Shown here piece after piece: positions 51,800 through 61,050 of a stretch of 64,000 nt of DNA. This stretch comes from Clostridium merdae (GTDB taxonomy: Bacteria > Bacillota > Clostridia > Oscillospirales > Acutalibacteraceae), in assembly GCF_900176635.1 (NCBI RefSeq), contig NZ_FXLN01000004.1:1384231-1448230 (forward strand), written 5' to 3'. A program made the position numbers and the translations under genes. Every line of letters starts with the position of its first letter. Position 1 is the stretch's first letter. Under the pieces are notes generated by a model that saw only the letters and a program-made list of their open reading frames with translations, searched no databases and had not been told where the DNA came from.

Positions 51800-52519
51800 T
51801 TAGATTCGCCTTTGGCTAAATTCATGCACACTCTTTAAATAAGCAAGAATGAGTCTATGAGGATTTTCAGGCACTGAGTTTAATTGAGGTTGAAACAGTG
51901 TCGCTATAAAAAAATTGCTTCGAGGTAGTTCAAGAATTCTTGTATTGCCAGCCTCGTCAGCTCCAGCAATTACCCAGCCATGGGTTAGCATTTGTTCTTT
52001 AAATTGGTCATTTAATTCAAAACTGCAATTATAACGTTCTTCTGAACTTTTTACATTATAAATCTGTGCAACCTTTGTACCTTGGGTTAAAAAAATGTTT
52101 CTAGTTTTTTCAATCAGCGTACAGCTGAGAGCTGAAATAAATGGATTTGGAACATATGGATCGAAATCGGTTTTCTTCACCTCTGGTAAGTTAAGAACAT
52201 CGCGAGCAAATTCCAATACAACGTGCTGGAAGCCTCCACAGGTTCCAATGAAAGGGTAGTTATTTTCCCTTGCAAACTGGATTCCATTCATTGCTCCCTG
52301 TGCACTTTTATACGGGCTGCCCGGAGCACACCAAAAAGCATCAAAGTCGCTTAGTTCTTGCTTATTAACCGCTTCTAAACATTCGGTGGAAAGCCATTGT
52401 GTTTTCTGTTTTAAGCCCAAAAAAGAAGCACAATGTGTAATTGCTTCGTTCGTTGCTATATGGGATGGACGGCCGTCATAATCTCCGATTACGCCTATTC
52501 GAATTTTTGAATTTATCAT
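51800..52519 (-). CDS. Class I glutamine-amidotransferase-like protein (CTP synthase C-terminal-region related)
   Basis: 239 residues, cytoplasmic. The fold follows the class I amidotransferase domain of CTP synthase: IGVIGDYDGRPSHIATNEA at the start, WCAPGSPYKS as oxyanion-strand equivalent and the nucleophile elbow GTCGGFQHVVLEFARD. The usual catalytic His-Pro-Glu is replaced by FQPQ, so glutaminase activity is doubtful. Proteins with this exact plan are annotated as CTP synthase C-terminal region-related (seleno)proteins, some of which carry selenocysteine; here the residue is Cys. Function unknown. Confidence 0.85.
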   Translation of the reverse strand: MINSKIRIGVIGDYDGRPSHIATNEAITHCASFLGLKQKTQWLSTECLEAVNKQELSDFDAFWCAPGSPYKSAQGAMNGIQFARENNYPFIGTCGGFQHVVLEFARDVLNLPEVKKTDFDPYVPNPFISALSCTLIEKTRNIFLTQGTKVAQIYNVKSSEERYNCSFELNDQFKEQMLTHGWVIAGADEAGNTRILELPRSNFFIATLFQPQLNSVPENPHRLILAYLKSVHEFSQRRI

Positions 52520-52730
52520 ATTTTAAATCCTCTTCACAATCCTTGAAATGACGTATTTTGTTTAGTGTTCATTTTCTTTTATTATAGCACTTTGATTTTC
52601 AAAAAGAAAACGTAAAGAAAGATTATATTTGTAGAAATTGTTAAACCAAACTAAATTATTATTTGAAATCTAAATGAGGTACCAAGTGTCGTAAAAGTCT
52701 TGTACGGACGTAAATTCAAACAAATAGTCA

Positions 52731-52778
52731 TAAAAAAAACCTGCATGATTACTAAATAATTCAGTAATCATGCAGGTT
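52731..52778 (-). terminator. Terminator after tRNA-Leu
   Basis: Perfect 16-bp arms (52738-52753 with 52763-52778); on the minus strand TTTTTTTA follows. The rest of 52520-52788 holds no gene. Confidence 0.88.
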
Positions 52779-52788
52779 AAAAAAGAAT

Positions 52789-52872
52789 TGGTGCGGCTAA
52801 TGGGACTTGAACCCATACGTTAAAAACACACGCCCCTCAAACGTGCCTGTCTGCCAATTCCAGCACAGCCGC
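52789..52872 (-). tRNA. tRNA-Leu (anticodon GAG)
   Basis: 84 nt including encoded CCA, with the long variable arm of a class II tRNA. Acceptor GCGGCTG pairs with the 3' end, the anticodon stem CACGT/GCGTG encloses TTGAGGG, and the T arm contains GGTTCAAGTCCC. It reads CUC and CUU codons. Confidence 0.95.
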
Positions 52873-52910
52873 ATATCTCGAAAAGGCAAAATGCCGACTC
52901 GACGAAGAGT

Positions 52911-52940
52911 ATTATAGCATTCCGATGAAAGGCTTGTCAA
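52911..52940 (-). promoter_or_regulatory. Promoter of tRNA-Leu
   Basis: Minus strand TTGACA (52935-52940), 18-nt spacer, TATAAT (52911-52916). Both hexamers are perfect. It lies just beyond the rnmV stop. Confidence 0.8.
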
Positions 52941-52952
52941 CTAAAATTCGAT

Positions 52953-53558
52953 TTATTTCAAAAGTTTTTCTATCATTTCGTGGTATTCTTCGTAGGACAT
53001 CATGCTGTTAAGCACTTTCAGCAAAGCATTTGTAGCCAAACGTTCTGGCAAACTTAGGTGTTGGAGCAAACGTCTCCGGTTTTTTGTGCTATTTTCGCCG
53101 CCGGTTAACCCATCGTTAAATAAATCTGTTTTTTCTATTTTACGTGTAGGAACAGCCACATCATTTGCACAATCTTCCTCTTCACAAAGAACACCAGCTC
53201 GACTAAGTGCCTCTAAAATCTGCTGCTTTGAAACACCCTCAACCCCTAGCTTTCCTTCTTTGGAGGCCTTTTCTTTCCGGCGTTCCTTGCCCAGAACATC
53301 CGGTATATAAGCGTGCTTTATCTGCTTCTCCGGGATTGCGCTCATCAGGTGGTGGCGAATCATAAAACCCGCAGAGTCACTGTCGGTTAAAATGAGCAGG
53401 CCGCGTGTTTCTGCCATGCGGCGAATGAGCGCCATCTGCTGCTCATCCTTAAATATTTGAAAGCCGCGCGTTTCGATAATTAAAGCATCGATCATCGAAG
53501 ACAGCTTTATTTTATCGTATTTCCCTTCCACAATCACGGCTTCTTTTATTTTAATCAA
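52953..53558 (-). CDS. rnmV: Ribonuclease M5 (5S rRNA maturation)
   Basis: 201 residues. A Toprim domain with the catalytic Glu in VIVEGKYDKIKL and the DxD in LILTDSDSAGFMIRH is followed by a C-terminal region with a GLTGGENSTKNRRRLLQHL motif typical of RNase M5. The enzyme trims precursor 5S rRNA on the assembled ribosome protein L18 complex. The start overlaps the holA stop by 4 nt. Confidence 0.95.
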   Translation of the reverse strand: MIKIKEAVIVEGKYDKIKLSSMIDALIIETRGFQIFKDEQQMALIRRMAETRGLLILTDSDSAGFMIRHHLMSAIPEKQIKHAYIPDVLGKERRKEKASKEGKLGVEGVSKQQILEALSRAGVLCEEEDCANDVAVPTRKIEKTDLFNDGLTGGENSTKNRRRLLQHLSLPERLATNALLKVLNSMMSYEEYHEMIEKLLK

Positions 53559-54607
53559 GTTATTCGCTCCTTCTCGGCAATCAGCAGCAGCCGGGCAATC
53601 AGCTTCTCCATTAAAATTCGGTCGTTGGTTCGTGAGCTTTTCAGCCCAATATCAGTCTCTAACAAAACAGAAAGGCTCTCCCTTAGCTTTTCCAAAGAAA
53701 GGCTTTTCATATCTCGCTCTGCATTTTTTAGGCGAAACTCCTTGCCCTTATAGGGAAAATAGCTTGCCAGCTCTGTTGAGCTATGCCCTCCCTGCACGCA
53801 TGCGCGCACACGGTACATATCTACATAGGCAGACGAAAGGACTGCCAATACGGCAACCGGCTCTTCCCTCTGCTGGTACAGCAAATCGAGCAAAGAATAG
53901 GCTTTATCATACTGAGCCGCAACCAATGCTTTTGAGAGCAGAAAGACCGTTGTTTCTAAATTCTTTACGGCAATTTGGTCAATGATCGTCCTTGTAATTG
54001 CGCCGCCACCTATGTATGCGCACAGCTTGTCCAATTCATGAAAAAGAGATTGCAGCTCTTTTCCGCATTGGGTAATCAAAAAGCCTGCATCTTGGCGGGA
54101 AAGCGTACAGCCGCGTTTCTCCGCGTAAGCACACAACAGCTTTTCCAGCTCTGCCCCGTCACGCGGGCGCACCTCTAATACCGTTCCCTGCTTTTTCACG
54201 GTGGTTAGCCATTTCTTCCATGCGGCAGACTTTTTCACATCCATCACAAGTGTTGGTTGAAAAAAGAGTAAAACCGTGCTTTCCGGCAGGTTTTCCACCA
54301 GTTCATACAACTTATTGAGCTCCCGTGCCGGCAGCTTTTCCACATCCAAATCGTGGATGAGCACATACTTTTTCTCCGCCATCATCGGCAGAGCCTCTGC
54401 CGCATCCGCTACACGGTCTGCCGACAAGCCATCACCCGAAAAACGCTGAACGTTAAAATCGGCAAATGGGCCCTCCGACACTTTTTTCAGCAACCGCTGT
54501 AAATAGGCGGAAATGATGTACTTCTCTTCTCCATATATAAAGTACAGACCGTTCAGCTCCAAACGGTCAGCAGCTTTTTTCCATTGGACTTCCGTAAGTT
54601 CCGGCAT
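53555..54607 (-). CDS. holA: DNA polymerase III subunit delta
   Basis: 350 residues. The clamp-loader delta plan is visible: LYFIYGEEKYIISAYLQRLL near the start, VLIHDLDVEKLP, and three-domain helical C-terminus with DQIAVKNLETTVFLLSKAL. It opens the beta clamp in the replisome. Its ATG overlaps the comEC stop by one base (TGATG), the usual comEC-holA order in Firmicutes. Confidence 0.94.
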   Translation of the reverse strand: MPELTEVQWKKAADRLELNGLYFIYGEEKYIISAYLQRLLKKVSEGPFADFNVQRFSGDGLSADRVADAAEALPMMAEKKYVLIHDLDVEKLPARELNKLYELVENLPESTVLLFFQPTLVMDVKKSAAWKKWLTTVKKQGTVLEVRPRDGAELEKLLCAYAEKRGCTLSRQDAGFLITQCGKELQSLFHELDKLCAYIGGGAITRTIIDQIAVKNLETTVFLLSKALVAAQYDKAYSLLDLLYQQREEPVAVLAVLSSAYVDMYRVRACVQGGHSSTELASYFPYKGKEFRLKNAERDMKSLSLEKLRESLSVLLETDIGLKSSRTNDRILMEKLIARLLLIAEKERIT

Positions 54608-56835
54608 CAGACGCTCCTCCTTAACACGATTTTTCCTCCCGGGCGGGTGTCGATTATTACATGGCCTGCATCACCAGTGGAAGCCGATACAAGCCCAATA
54701 TCACCAAGATGCGTCAGGTTAAACTGCGCGGTTTCCTCCGACATAGAGAGCACCGTTACCAGCGGCGCAAGTGCCTCCATATTGCGCGGCAGGTCATCCG
54801 CCACCACAAAATCGGCCTGCTGCCATATAGCAGGAATCCGGTTCGCGCGGCTTTCCGCCGATGCTAGGAGTATTCTTACCCCATTCACTGTAATTCCCGT
54901 ATAGCTTTGCTGGCCATTTTTATATTGTTCCACAAGAATGCTATCCCACAGCTTTATCTCTGCCCTGCTATCATAATACTCTACGCGCTCCGCATGAATG
55001 AGCTGCTTTTGTAGAAATTCATTCTCCTGCCCGTTTTTCCACAACAGTACCTGTTTCGGTTGAAAATAAGAGACGAGCTCCGAAGCGAGCAGAGCTTCAT
55101 CCTTATTATCACTCAAAAGCTGTATGTAATCAAGCTGGCTTACCCCTTGCCCACGCAGATAACTGCGGGCAGTGGATGCTTGAAAACCTCCACAGCCAAT
55201 TACCGCACCATGCCCCTGATGCGTTAACACAACACAAATACCGTCACCCTCCTGTAACACCGCAACCCTTGTTACGGTTCGCATGGAAAGCTGGTAAGAG
55301 AACACGCCGCACAACAGCAGAATACTGCTAAGCAGAACAGCGCACTGCTTTGCCCGATACGAGGGTGGCCATACCAACAGCACTGCCGCAAGCAAAAGCA
55401 AGCTGGCAAGCCACAAGTGTACAAACCCATAAGAAGCCGAAATGCTTGCCCATGGAACCTTACCCAGCAAGTTTGCGCACTCAATCATATAATTCGAGAG
55501 CAAACCGGTACCAAAGGCGAACGGCATCGCTAAAAAGGGCAGACCTGCTACATACAGCCCGGCGCCGATCGCAGCACTCACCATCAACAAGGTGGAAGGC
55601 AGTATTTGCAATACGTTTGAAATAGGAGATATGAGTGAAACCGAGCCAAAGGACAAAATGAGAATTGGCAAGGTAAAGATGGTCGCTGTAATTGTGGTAC
55701 ATACCGCTGAATTCACACCGTCGAGCACAGAACGCCCGACCGGAACGGCTTCATACATAGCTCGTAGGCGAGTACTGAGCGGCCCCGCGCACAAAATCAT
55801 TCCAAGCGTGGCTGAAAAGGAAAGCAGCAGCCCCAAATCTGCCGCGGCATACGGGTTTGCCGAACCAATCAGCAACGCGGCGATTCCCAATGAATTGAGG
55901 GAATCTGCCTGGCGGCGCACTACAATCCCAAACAGGTAAATCAGGCTCATTATGCCGCTCCGCAGTACGGAGGGCACAAAGCCTGTTACCGCCATAAACG
56001 CAAATACCCCTACCATAGCCAGTGCCGCACCGGCACGCCGCGGCAGACGAAGCAAGCCAAGAAACAACAGGAAGAACTGCGCCATAGTCGTCATATGAAG
56101 ACCGGAAACAGACAAAATATGTGTGACCCCGGTCGTTTGAAAATCGGACTTTACCTGCTCGCCAATGCCAGAGGTATCCCCCAGAAGCACCCCGGCAGAG
56201 AGGCCTGCCTGCTTAACGGGCAGCAAGCGGTAGAGAGCCCCGGTCATGCCGCGCCGCAAGGAGAGCGCAGCCGAATACGGCGGCTTACTCTTTGCGGGGG
56301 TAATCTTCACCGGCTCGTACTCATATAGGTAACCAAACAGGGTAATGCCTTTGGAGGCATAATACGAGGGGGAGTCAAACCCTTCCCCACCGCGTGGTGT
56401 GTAAAAATGTGCTTTGGCCTGTATGGTGTCGTAAGGCTCAACACTCAGTGCATTCTGGGCAGAAATACGTACCCGCTCCACATAGGGAGCCGACTCTGCC
56501 TCCAAATGCTGAACCTCAATGACATAATAATACCGTCCATAGGCGCTGACGGGCAGCTCGCAAACCGTACCCGTCAGCACTGCGTCGCGCCCGTTCATTT
56601 GCTGAGCGGGTAAAACCACTGCCTGAGCATACGCGTAAAACAAGCCGAACGCCGCTGCTGCCGAAAGCAGCGCCATCTGAACGGTACGAAGGGAACGGGT
56701 TTTTCTCACACAGGCCAATACGCAAAAGGCCAGCCCACAAACACAGCCCATGGTAAGTGCGCCCGCCGCACCAAAATACACCGCTGCCGTTTGCGCCAGC
56801 AGGTAACTAAAACCGATGAGTGCGAAGGGGCGCAT
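54607..56835 (-). CDS. comEC: ComEC/Rec2 DNA-uptake channel, with degenerate beta-lactamase domain
   Basis: 742 residues; GGGAGGG precedes the ATG. Several N-terminal helices and a DUF4131/OB region (about residues 60-160) are followed by the competence domain with GVLLGDTSGIGEQVKSDFQTTG and the typical THILSVSGLHM motif near residue 240, then eight or so helices. The C-terminal 220 residues follow the metallo-beta-lactamase position, but the usual THxHxDH motif reads LLSDNKDEALL. It should move single-stranded DNA across the membrane; nuclease activity of the last domain is doubtful. Confidence 0.93.
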   Translation of the reverse strand: MRPFALIGFSYLLAQTAAVYFGAAGALTMGCVCGLAFCVLACVRKTRSLRTVQMALLSAAAAFGLFYAYAQAVVLPAQQMNGRDAVLTGTVCELPVSAYGRYYYVIEVQHLEAESAPYVERVRISAQNALSVEPYDTIQAKAHFYTPRGGEGFDSPSYYASKGITLFGYLYEYEPVKITPAKSKPPYSAALSLRRGMTGALYRLLPVKQAGLSAGVLLGDTSGIGEQVKSDFQTTGVTHILSVSGLHMTTMAQFFLLFLGLLRLPRRAGAALAMVGVFAFMAVTGFVPSVLRSGIMSLIYLFGIVVRRQADSLNSLGIAALLIGSANPYAAADLGLLLSFSATLGMILCAGPLSTRLRAMYEAVPVGRSVLDGVNSAVCTTITATIFTLPILILSFGSVSLISPISNVLQILPSTLLMVSAAIGAGLYVAGLPFLAMPFAFGTGLLSNYMIECANLLGKVPWASISASYGFVHLWLASLLLLAAVLLVWPPSYRAKQCAVLLSSILLLCGVFSYQLSMRTVTRVAVLQEGDGICVVLTHQGHGAVIGCGGFQASTARSYLRGQGVSQLDYIQLLSDNKDEALLASELVSYFQPKQVLLWKNGQENEFLQKQLIHAERVEYYDSRAEIKLWDSILVEQYKNGQQSYTGITVNGVRILLASAESRANRIPAIWQQADFVVADDLPRNMEALAPLVTVLSMSEETAQFNLTHLGDIGLVSASTGDAGHVIIDTRPGGKIVLRRSV

Positions 56836-56890
56836 GGAAAAACCCTCCCGAAAAACCCCGGTTTACCGTATTGGTAACCCTTTGGAGCAA

Positions 56891-57430
56891 TTATTTAAAG
56901 AACAAGGGAAGCGGCTCTAAAAAGATAATATCGTCGCGCTTTGCGGCATCGCCCTCTGCCAATACACAGGCACGGCCTACTACATTGCCGCCAAACTCGT
57001 GAACCAGCTTTTCAATGGCAGCTAAAGATTCACCGGTGCTGATGACATCGTCTACAATCAGTACACGTTTCCCGGCAAGGTCCTTATAATCCTCTTCTGA
57101 GAGGTACAAATCCTGCACGTGGTCGGTTGTGATGGATTTTACCTCAACATGAATGCAGTTGCGCATATAAGCCTTCACGCTTTTGCGCGCCACTACATAA
57201 CGACGGCAGCCTCTGCGTGCCATTTCATAGCAGAGGGGAATTCCCTTTGTCTCTGCTGTAATTACAACGTCGTGCTCCGGGCAGCGGGCAAGCAGTTCTT
57301 CTGCTGCGCGCTCCGTAATCTCTACATCGCCAAACATGACAAAGCCGGCAATGTCGAGGTGTTCATCAATGGGGCAAATCGGGAGCTCTCTCTTGCACCC
57401 TGCGATGGTCATTTGATATGTTTGTGCCAT
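56891..57430 (-). CDS. Phosphoribosyltransferase family protein (adenine/xanthine-type)
   Basis: 179 residues from the ATG at 57430; no strong ribosome binding site is visible, and the open frame runs further upstream into the previous gene. A type I PRT fold with AGFVMFGDVEITERAAEELL, the hood loop VVITAETKGIPLCYEMARR and the PRPP motif RVLIVDDVISTGESLAA. It may act in purine salvage. The PurR-type regulators share this fold but have an added HTH, which is absent here. It follows the HIT gene in the same operon. Confidence 0.85.
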   Translation of the reverse strand: MAQTYQMTIAGCKRELPICPIDEHLDIAGFVMFGDVEITERAAEELLARCPEHDVVITAETKGIPLCYEMARRGCRRYVVARKSVKAYMRNCIHVEVKSITTDHVQDLYLSEEDYKDLAGKRVLIVDDVISTGESLAAIEKLVHEFGGNVVGRACVLAEGDAAKRDDIIFLEPLPLFFK

Positions 57431-57479
57431 AATTCTAATTACAGACCTTTCTTCACATAAAATAAAAAAGGAAGTGCCA

Positions 57480-57818
57480 TTAACCGGGAGGCCACTCCAT
57501 AGACCTACCACCTAGCAAGTGAAAATGCAAATGCTGTACGGTTTGGCCGCCGTCGTTGCCGCAGTTGTTTACAAGTCGGAACCCACCTGCAAGGCCAAGC
57601 TCTTTGGCAAGCTGCGGCGCTTTCTCGAAAATATAAGAAATAATTCCGCTGTTTTCACCGGTAATCTCCCAAGCAGAAGCAATGTGCTGTTTGGGAATAA
57701 TGAGGATATGCACCGGTGCTTTGGGGTCCAAATCGTGAAATGCGAGTATTTTTTCATCTTCATATACTTTTTTGCTGGGAATTTCGCCATTTGCGATATT
57801 ACAGAATACACAATCCAT
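57480..57818 (-). CDS. HIT-family nucleotide hydrolase (HinT-like)
   Basis: 112 residues, the usual size. CVFCNIANGEIPSKKVYEDE opens the protein; the histidine triad is QHLHFHLLGGR near the C-terminus. HinT enzymes hydrolyse AMP-lysine and other purine phosphoramidates. AAGGAGG lies upstream of the ATG at 57818. It begins a run of genes ending at rnmV. Confidence 0.93.
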   Translation of the reverse strand: MDCVFCNIANGEIPSKKVYEDEKILAFHDLDPKAPVHILIIPKQHIASAWEITGENSGIISYIFEKAPQLAKELGLAGGFRLVNNCGNDGGQTVQHLHFHLLGGRSMEWPPG

Positions 57819-57922
57819 CGAAAATTCCTCCTTACATAAAAAGCTTATTCTACGATCGATAACTTAAACGTTGATGGAAACTGAAAAATCTTTGATTCGG
57901 CAGCAAAAGCCCAAAAGAGAAC

Positions 57923-57951
57923 CATATACAGCATATGTGTTTTTCATGCAA
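57923..57951 (-). promoter_or_regulatory. Candidate promoter of the HIT gene
   Basis: Minus strand TTGCAT (57946-57951), 17-nt spacer, TATATG (57923-57928), about 105 nt before the ATG. Confidence 0.4.
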
Positions 57952-58001
57952 TTGCTGCCAAATTATAAAAAAGATTATTTCAAAAACATGCTTCTATATT
58001 A

Positions 58002-60632
58002 TTACTTTAGCATGCCCGCAATGATTTCACTGGCTGCTGCCAGTGCTTCTTCCAGCTTAGCGGGGTCTTTTGCTCCTGCCATCGCCAAATCTGGCTTACC
58101 GCCGCCGTTACCACCAGCAATTTTCGCGATGGGGCCAACCAGCTTACCCGCATGCACACCCAGCTTTTGTGCTTCTGTGCCTGCTGTTGCAGCAATGGTA
58201 GCCTTGCCATCCGTTACGCCTGCTATAATGGCAACTACATCTGCCTGCTGGCTCTTAATCTGGTCGCACATGGCACGCAGCGCATCCGCTCCTGTTCCGG
58301 GGAGAATCGCCGTCATCACGCGCACGCCACCCACCGGCTGGGCATTTGCCAAAAGTCCGCTAATGCGAACGGAAGCCAGCTTGCCGTTCAGGCTTTCAAT
58401 CTCACGGTCTTTTTCTTTCAGTTCTACGGCTACCTGCTTTGCACGCTGTACCAAATCAGATACATTGCTCAGCTTTAAAGCCGCAGCCGTTTCCTGCATC
58501 ATCTCTGCCTGACGGGAGAGCAATGCCAAAACGCCATTACCGGTAACGCCCTCAATACGGCGAACACCCGCCGCTACTGAGCTTTCCGACACAATGCGGA
58601 ACAAGCCAAGCCTTGCGGTATTATCGATATGTGTACCACCGCACAGCTCGCGGGAGAACTCGCCGGCACTGACAACGCGAACCACATCGCCATATTTTTC
58701 GCCGAACAGAGCCATCGCACCAAGCTTCTTTGCTTCTTCAATGGGCATTTCACGGCATTCGACTGAAATCCCCTGCAAAATCATTTGGTTTACCATGGCT
58801 TCGGTCTGCTGCAACTCTTCCGCAGTCATTGCAGAGAAATGGGTAAAGTCAAAGCGCACATGCTCATCTGTTACAAGCTGGCCCGCCTGCTCCACATGAG
58901 CACCCAGCACACGGCGCAAAGCCGCCTGCAATAAGTGGGCTGCGGTATGGTTACGCATAATCGCGGTGCGGCGCTCGCCATCTACCGTTGCGGTAACCGC
59001 ATCTCCCTCTGAAATGCAGCCTGCCGTCACTTTACCGTGGTGAAGGAAAATCCCGCTGGGATTTTTGGTGGTATCCGTTACAGTGAACTTAGATTCACCC
59101 ACTGCAATGATTCCGGTGTCTCCCGTTTGGCCGCCGCTTTCCGCATAGAAAGAGCTCTGTGCAAGCACAAGCGTTACTTCGTCGCCCATTTCTGCGGCAT
59201 CCACACGCTCGCCGTCTTTGATGACAGCCAGAACCTCGGTCTCACAGGTAAGACCTTCATACCCCACAAATGTAGTTGCGGGAAGCTCTTCGGTACCGTT
59301 GGCACCGCCTGCCCAAGCGTCTGCTCCTGCATTTTTACGGGCTGCACGAGCGCGCTGCTTTTGCTCGGTCATCAATTTGCGGAAGGTTTCTTCGTCTACG
59401 GTCAGCCCCTGCTCCGCAACAATCTCCTTTGTCAGGTCAAGAGGGAAGCCGTAGGTGTCGTTCAAACGGAATGCGTCCTCACCGGAGAACACCTTGCCTT
59501 CCATCCCCTGCATCAGGTTGTTCAAAAGCTGTAAGCCTTGGTCGATGGTACGGGCAAAGCTCTCTTCTTCTACGTGAATGAGCTTTACGATCATGTCGCG
59601 CTTTTCGGAAAGCTCGGGATAGGCATCCTTGTTTTCAGCAATTACCGTTTCCGCTACTTCAAACAGGAACGGGCGGTTAATGCCGATGAGCTTACCATGG
59701 CGAGCCGCGCGGCGCAGCAAGCGGCGCAGCACATAGCCGCGACCCTCGTTGGAGGGCATAACACCGTCACCAATCATAAAGGTGGTGCTGCGAATGTGGT
59801 CGGTAATAACGCGCAGAGAAATATCTCTTTGGTTGTCTTCACCGTACTGAATTCCGGCAATACGACTTACGTGCTTCATAATATTTTGCACCGTATCGAC
59901 TAAGAAGAGATTGTCTACCCCCTGCATAATGCAGGCAAGGCGCTCAAGACCCATGCCGGTGTCAATATTGGGGTGGTCTAAGGGAGTGTAATTACCCTTG
60001 CCGTCACTGTCAAACTGGGTGAACACGAGGTTCCAGAACTCGACATAGCGGTCGCAGTCGCAGCCCGGGCCACAGGTGGACGAACCACAGCCATAGCTCT
60101 CCCCACGGTCAAAGTACAGCTCAGAGCAAGGGCCGCAGGGACCAGAGCCATGCTCCCAGAAGTTATCCTCTTTGCCAAGGCGCACAATACGGTCAGGAGA
60201 AACCCCAACCTCTTTTGTCCAAATCTCAAACGCCTCGTCATCATCCTGATAAATGGTGACCCATACACAGTCTTCGGGCAGAGCCATCACCTTGGTGCAG
60301 AACTCCCATGCCCAAGCCGTTGCCTCATGCTTAAAGTAATCACCAAACGAGAAATTGCCCATCATCTCAAAGTAGGTTCCGTGGCGAGCCGTAATGCCAA
60401 CACGCTCAATGTCTGGTGTGCGAATGCACTTTTGGCAGGTAGTTACACGCTTTCTAGGGGGAGTTACCTCACCGGTAAAATACTTTTTCATGGGCGCCAT
60501 TCCCGAGTTAATCAGCAAAAGGCTGTTATCGCCATTGGGTACCAGAGAAAAGCTCTTCAGGCGCAAATGCCCTTTGGATTCAAAAAAAGAAAGATACTTT
60601 TCGCGAATCTCGTTTAATCCTGTCCACTGCAT
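58002..60632 (-). CDS. alaS: Alanyl-tRNA synthetase
   Basis: 876 residues from the ATG at 60632, with AGGAGAG upstream; the open frame continues through the leader to 60824 but that part overlaps untranslated RNA. Class II catalytic core (FFESKGHLRLKSFSLVPNGDNSLLL, then RHGTYFEMMGNFSFGDYFK and DTGMGLERLACIMQG), the editing domain with HTAAHLLQAALRRVLG and CGGTHI zinc motif, and the C-terminal DHHA1 domain (GGGKPDLAMAGAKDP) are in order. It charges tRNA-Ala. Control by the T-box upstream. Confidence 0.97.
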   Translation of the reverse strand: MQWTGLNEIREKYLSFFESKGHLRLKSFSLVPNGDNSLLLINSGMAPMKKYFTGEVTPPRKRVTTCQKCIRTPDIERVGITARHGTYFEMMGNFSFGDYFKHEATAWAWEFCTKVMALPEDCVWVTIYQDDDEAFEIWTKEVGVSPDRIVRLGKEDNFWEHGSGPCGPCSELYFDRGESYGCGSSTCGPGCDCDRYVEFWNLVFTQFDSDGKGNYTPLDHPNIDTGMGLERLACIMQGVDNLFLVDTVQNIMKHVSRIAGIQYGEDNQRDISLRVITDHIRSTTFMIGDGVMPSNEGRGYVLRRLLRRAARHGKLIGINRPFLFEVAETVIAENKDAYPELSEKRDMIVKLIHVEEESFARTIDQGLQLLNNLMQGMEGKVFSGEDAFRLNDTYGFPLDLTKEIVAEQGLTVDEETFRKLMTEQKQRARAARKNAGADAWAGGANGTEELPATTFVGYEGLTCETEVLAVIKDGERVDAAEMGDEVTLVLAQSSFYAESGGQTGDTGIIAVGESKFTVTDTTKNPSGIFLHHGKVTAGCISEGDAVTATVDGERRTAIMRNHTAAHLLQAALRRVLGAHVEQAGQLVTDEHVRFDFTHFSAMTAEELQQTEAMVNQMILQGISVECREMPIEEAKKLGAMALFGEKYGDVVRVVSAGEFSRELCGGTHIDNTARLGLFRIVSESSVAAGVRRIEGVTGNGVLALLSRQAEMMQETAAALKLSNVSDLVQRAKQVAVELKEKDREIESLNGKLASVRISGLLANAQPVGGVRVMTAILPGTGADALRAMCDQIKSQQADVVAIIAGVTDGKATIAATAGTEAQKLGVHAGKLVGPIAKIAGGNGGGKPDLAMAGAKDPAKLEEALAAASEIIAGMLK

Positions 60633-60744
60633 GTTATGAAACTCTCCTGTCTGATTATAAATGCCGCTCCAAAAAGCGGCTGAACTCCCGCAATTTAAAG
60701 CTATTTTTTTAAGAAATAATAGAACGGTTTTGGTGAGGGTAACG

Positions 60745-60975
60745 CACAAAAAAACAGACCTCCACCGCCCGAAATGGGACGGAGAAAGCCCGTGGTACCA
60801 CCCAAATTGCGCGAAACGCGCCACTCAACCCCCTTAACGCGGGGAACGGCCGAGCTCTTCACCCGGCGGCTGCGGGAGGGGCTCGCTGCCTGCTGATTGC
60901 AAGGGTCTTTCAGCCTAACCGACAAACTGCCGGAGGAACCCTCTCTCTGCTGCAAACACAAAAACAGCTTTTTTC
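60745..60975 (-). promoter_or_regulatory. T-box riboswitch of alaS
   Basis: The signature GGGTGGTACCACG lies at 60791-60803 on the minus strand and is followed by a terminator hairpin (CTCC/GGAG and GGGC-type arms) and TTTTTTT near 60748. Upstream, AGGGT/ACCCT closes a stem I in which GCT (60912-60914, an Ala codon) is a possible specifier. Uncharged tRNA-Ala should stabilise the antiterminator and allow alaS transcription. Confidence 0.9.
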
Positions 60976-61013
60976 CCATAAACGCCTTTTTTTCTATTAC
61001 AAAATCAATTCCG

Positions 61014-61042
61014 ATTTTACTACGATATAGGTGTATTGTCAA
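61014..61042 (-). promoter_or_regulatory. Promoter of the alaS T-box transcript
   Basis: Minus strand TTGACA (61037-61042), 17-nt spacer, TAAAAT (61014-61019). The -35 lies directly at the 3' end of the upstream penicillin-binding protein gene. Confidence 0.7.
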
Positions 61043-61050
61043 TTGGTTTT

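Noticed and set aside
60633..60824. N-terminal extension of AlaS
   Set aside because: The frame is open but overlaps the T-box terminator; AGGAGAG fits the ATG at 60632.
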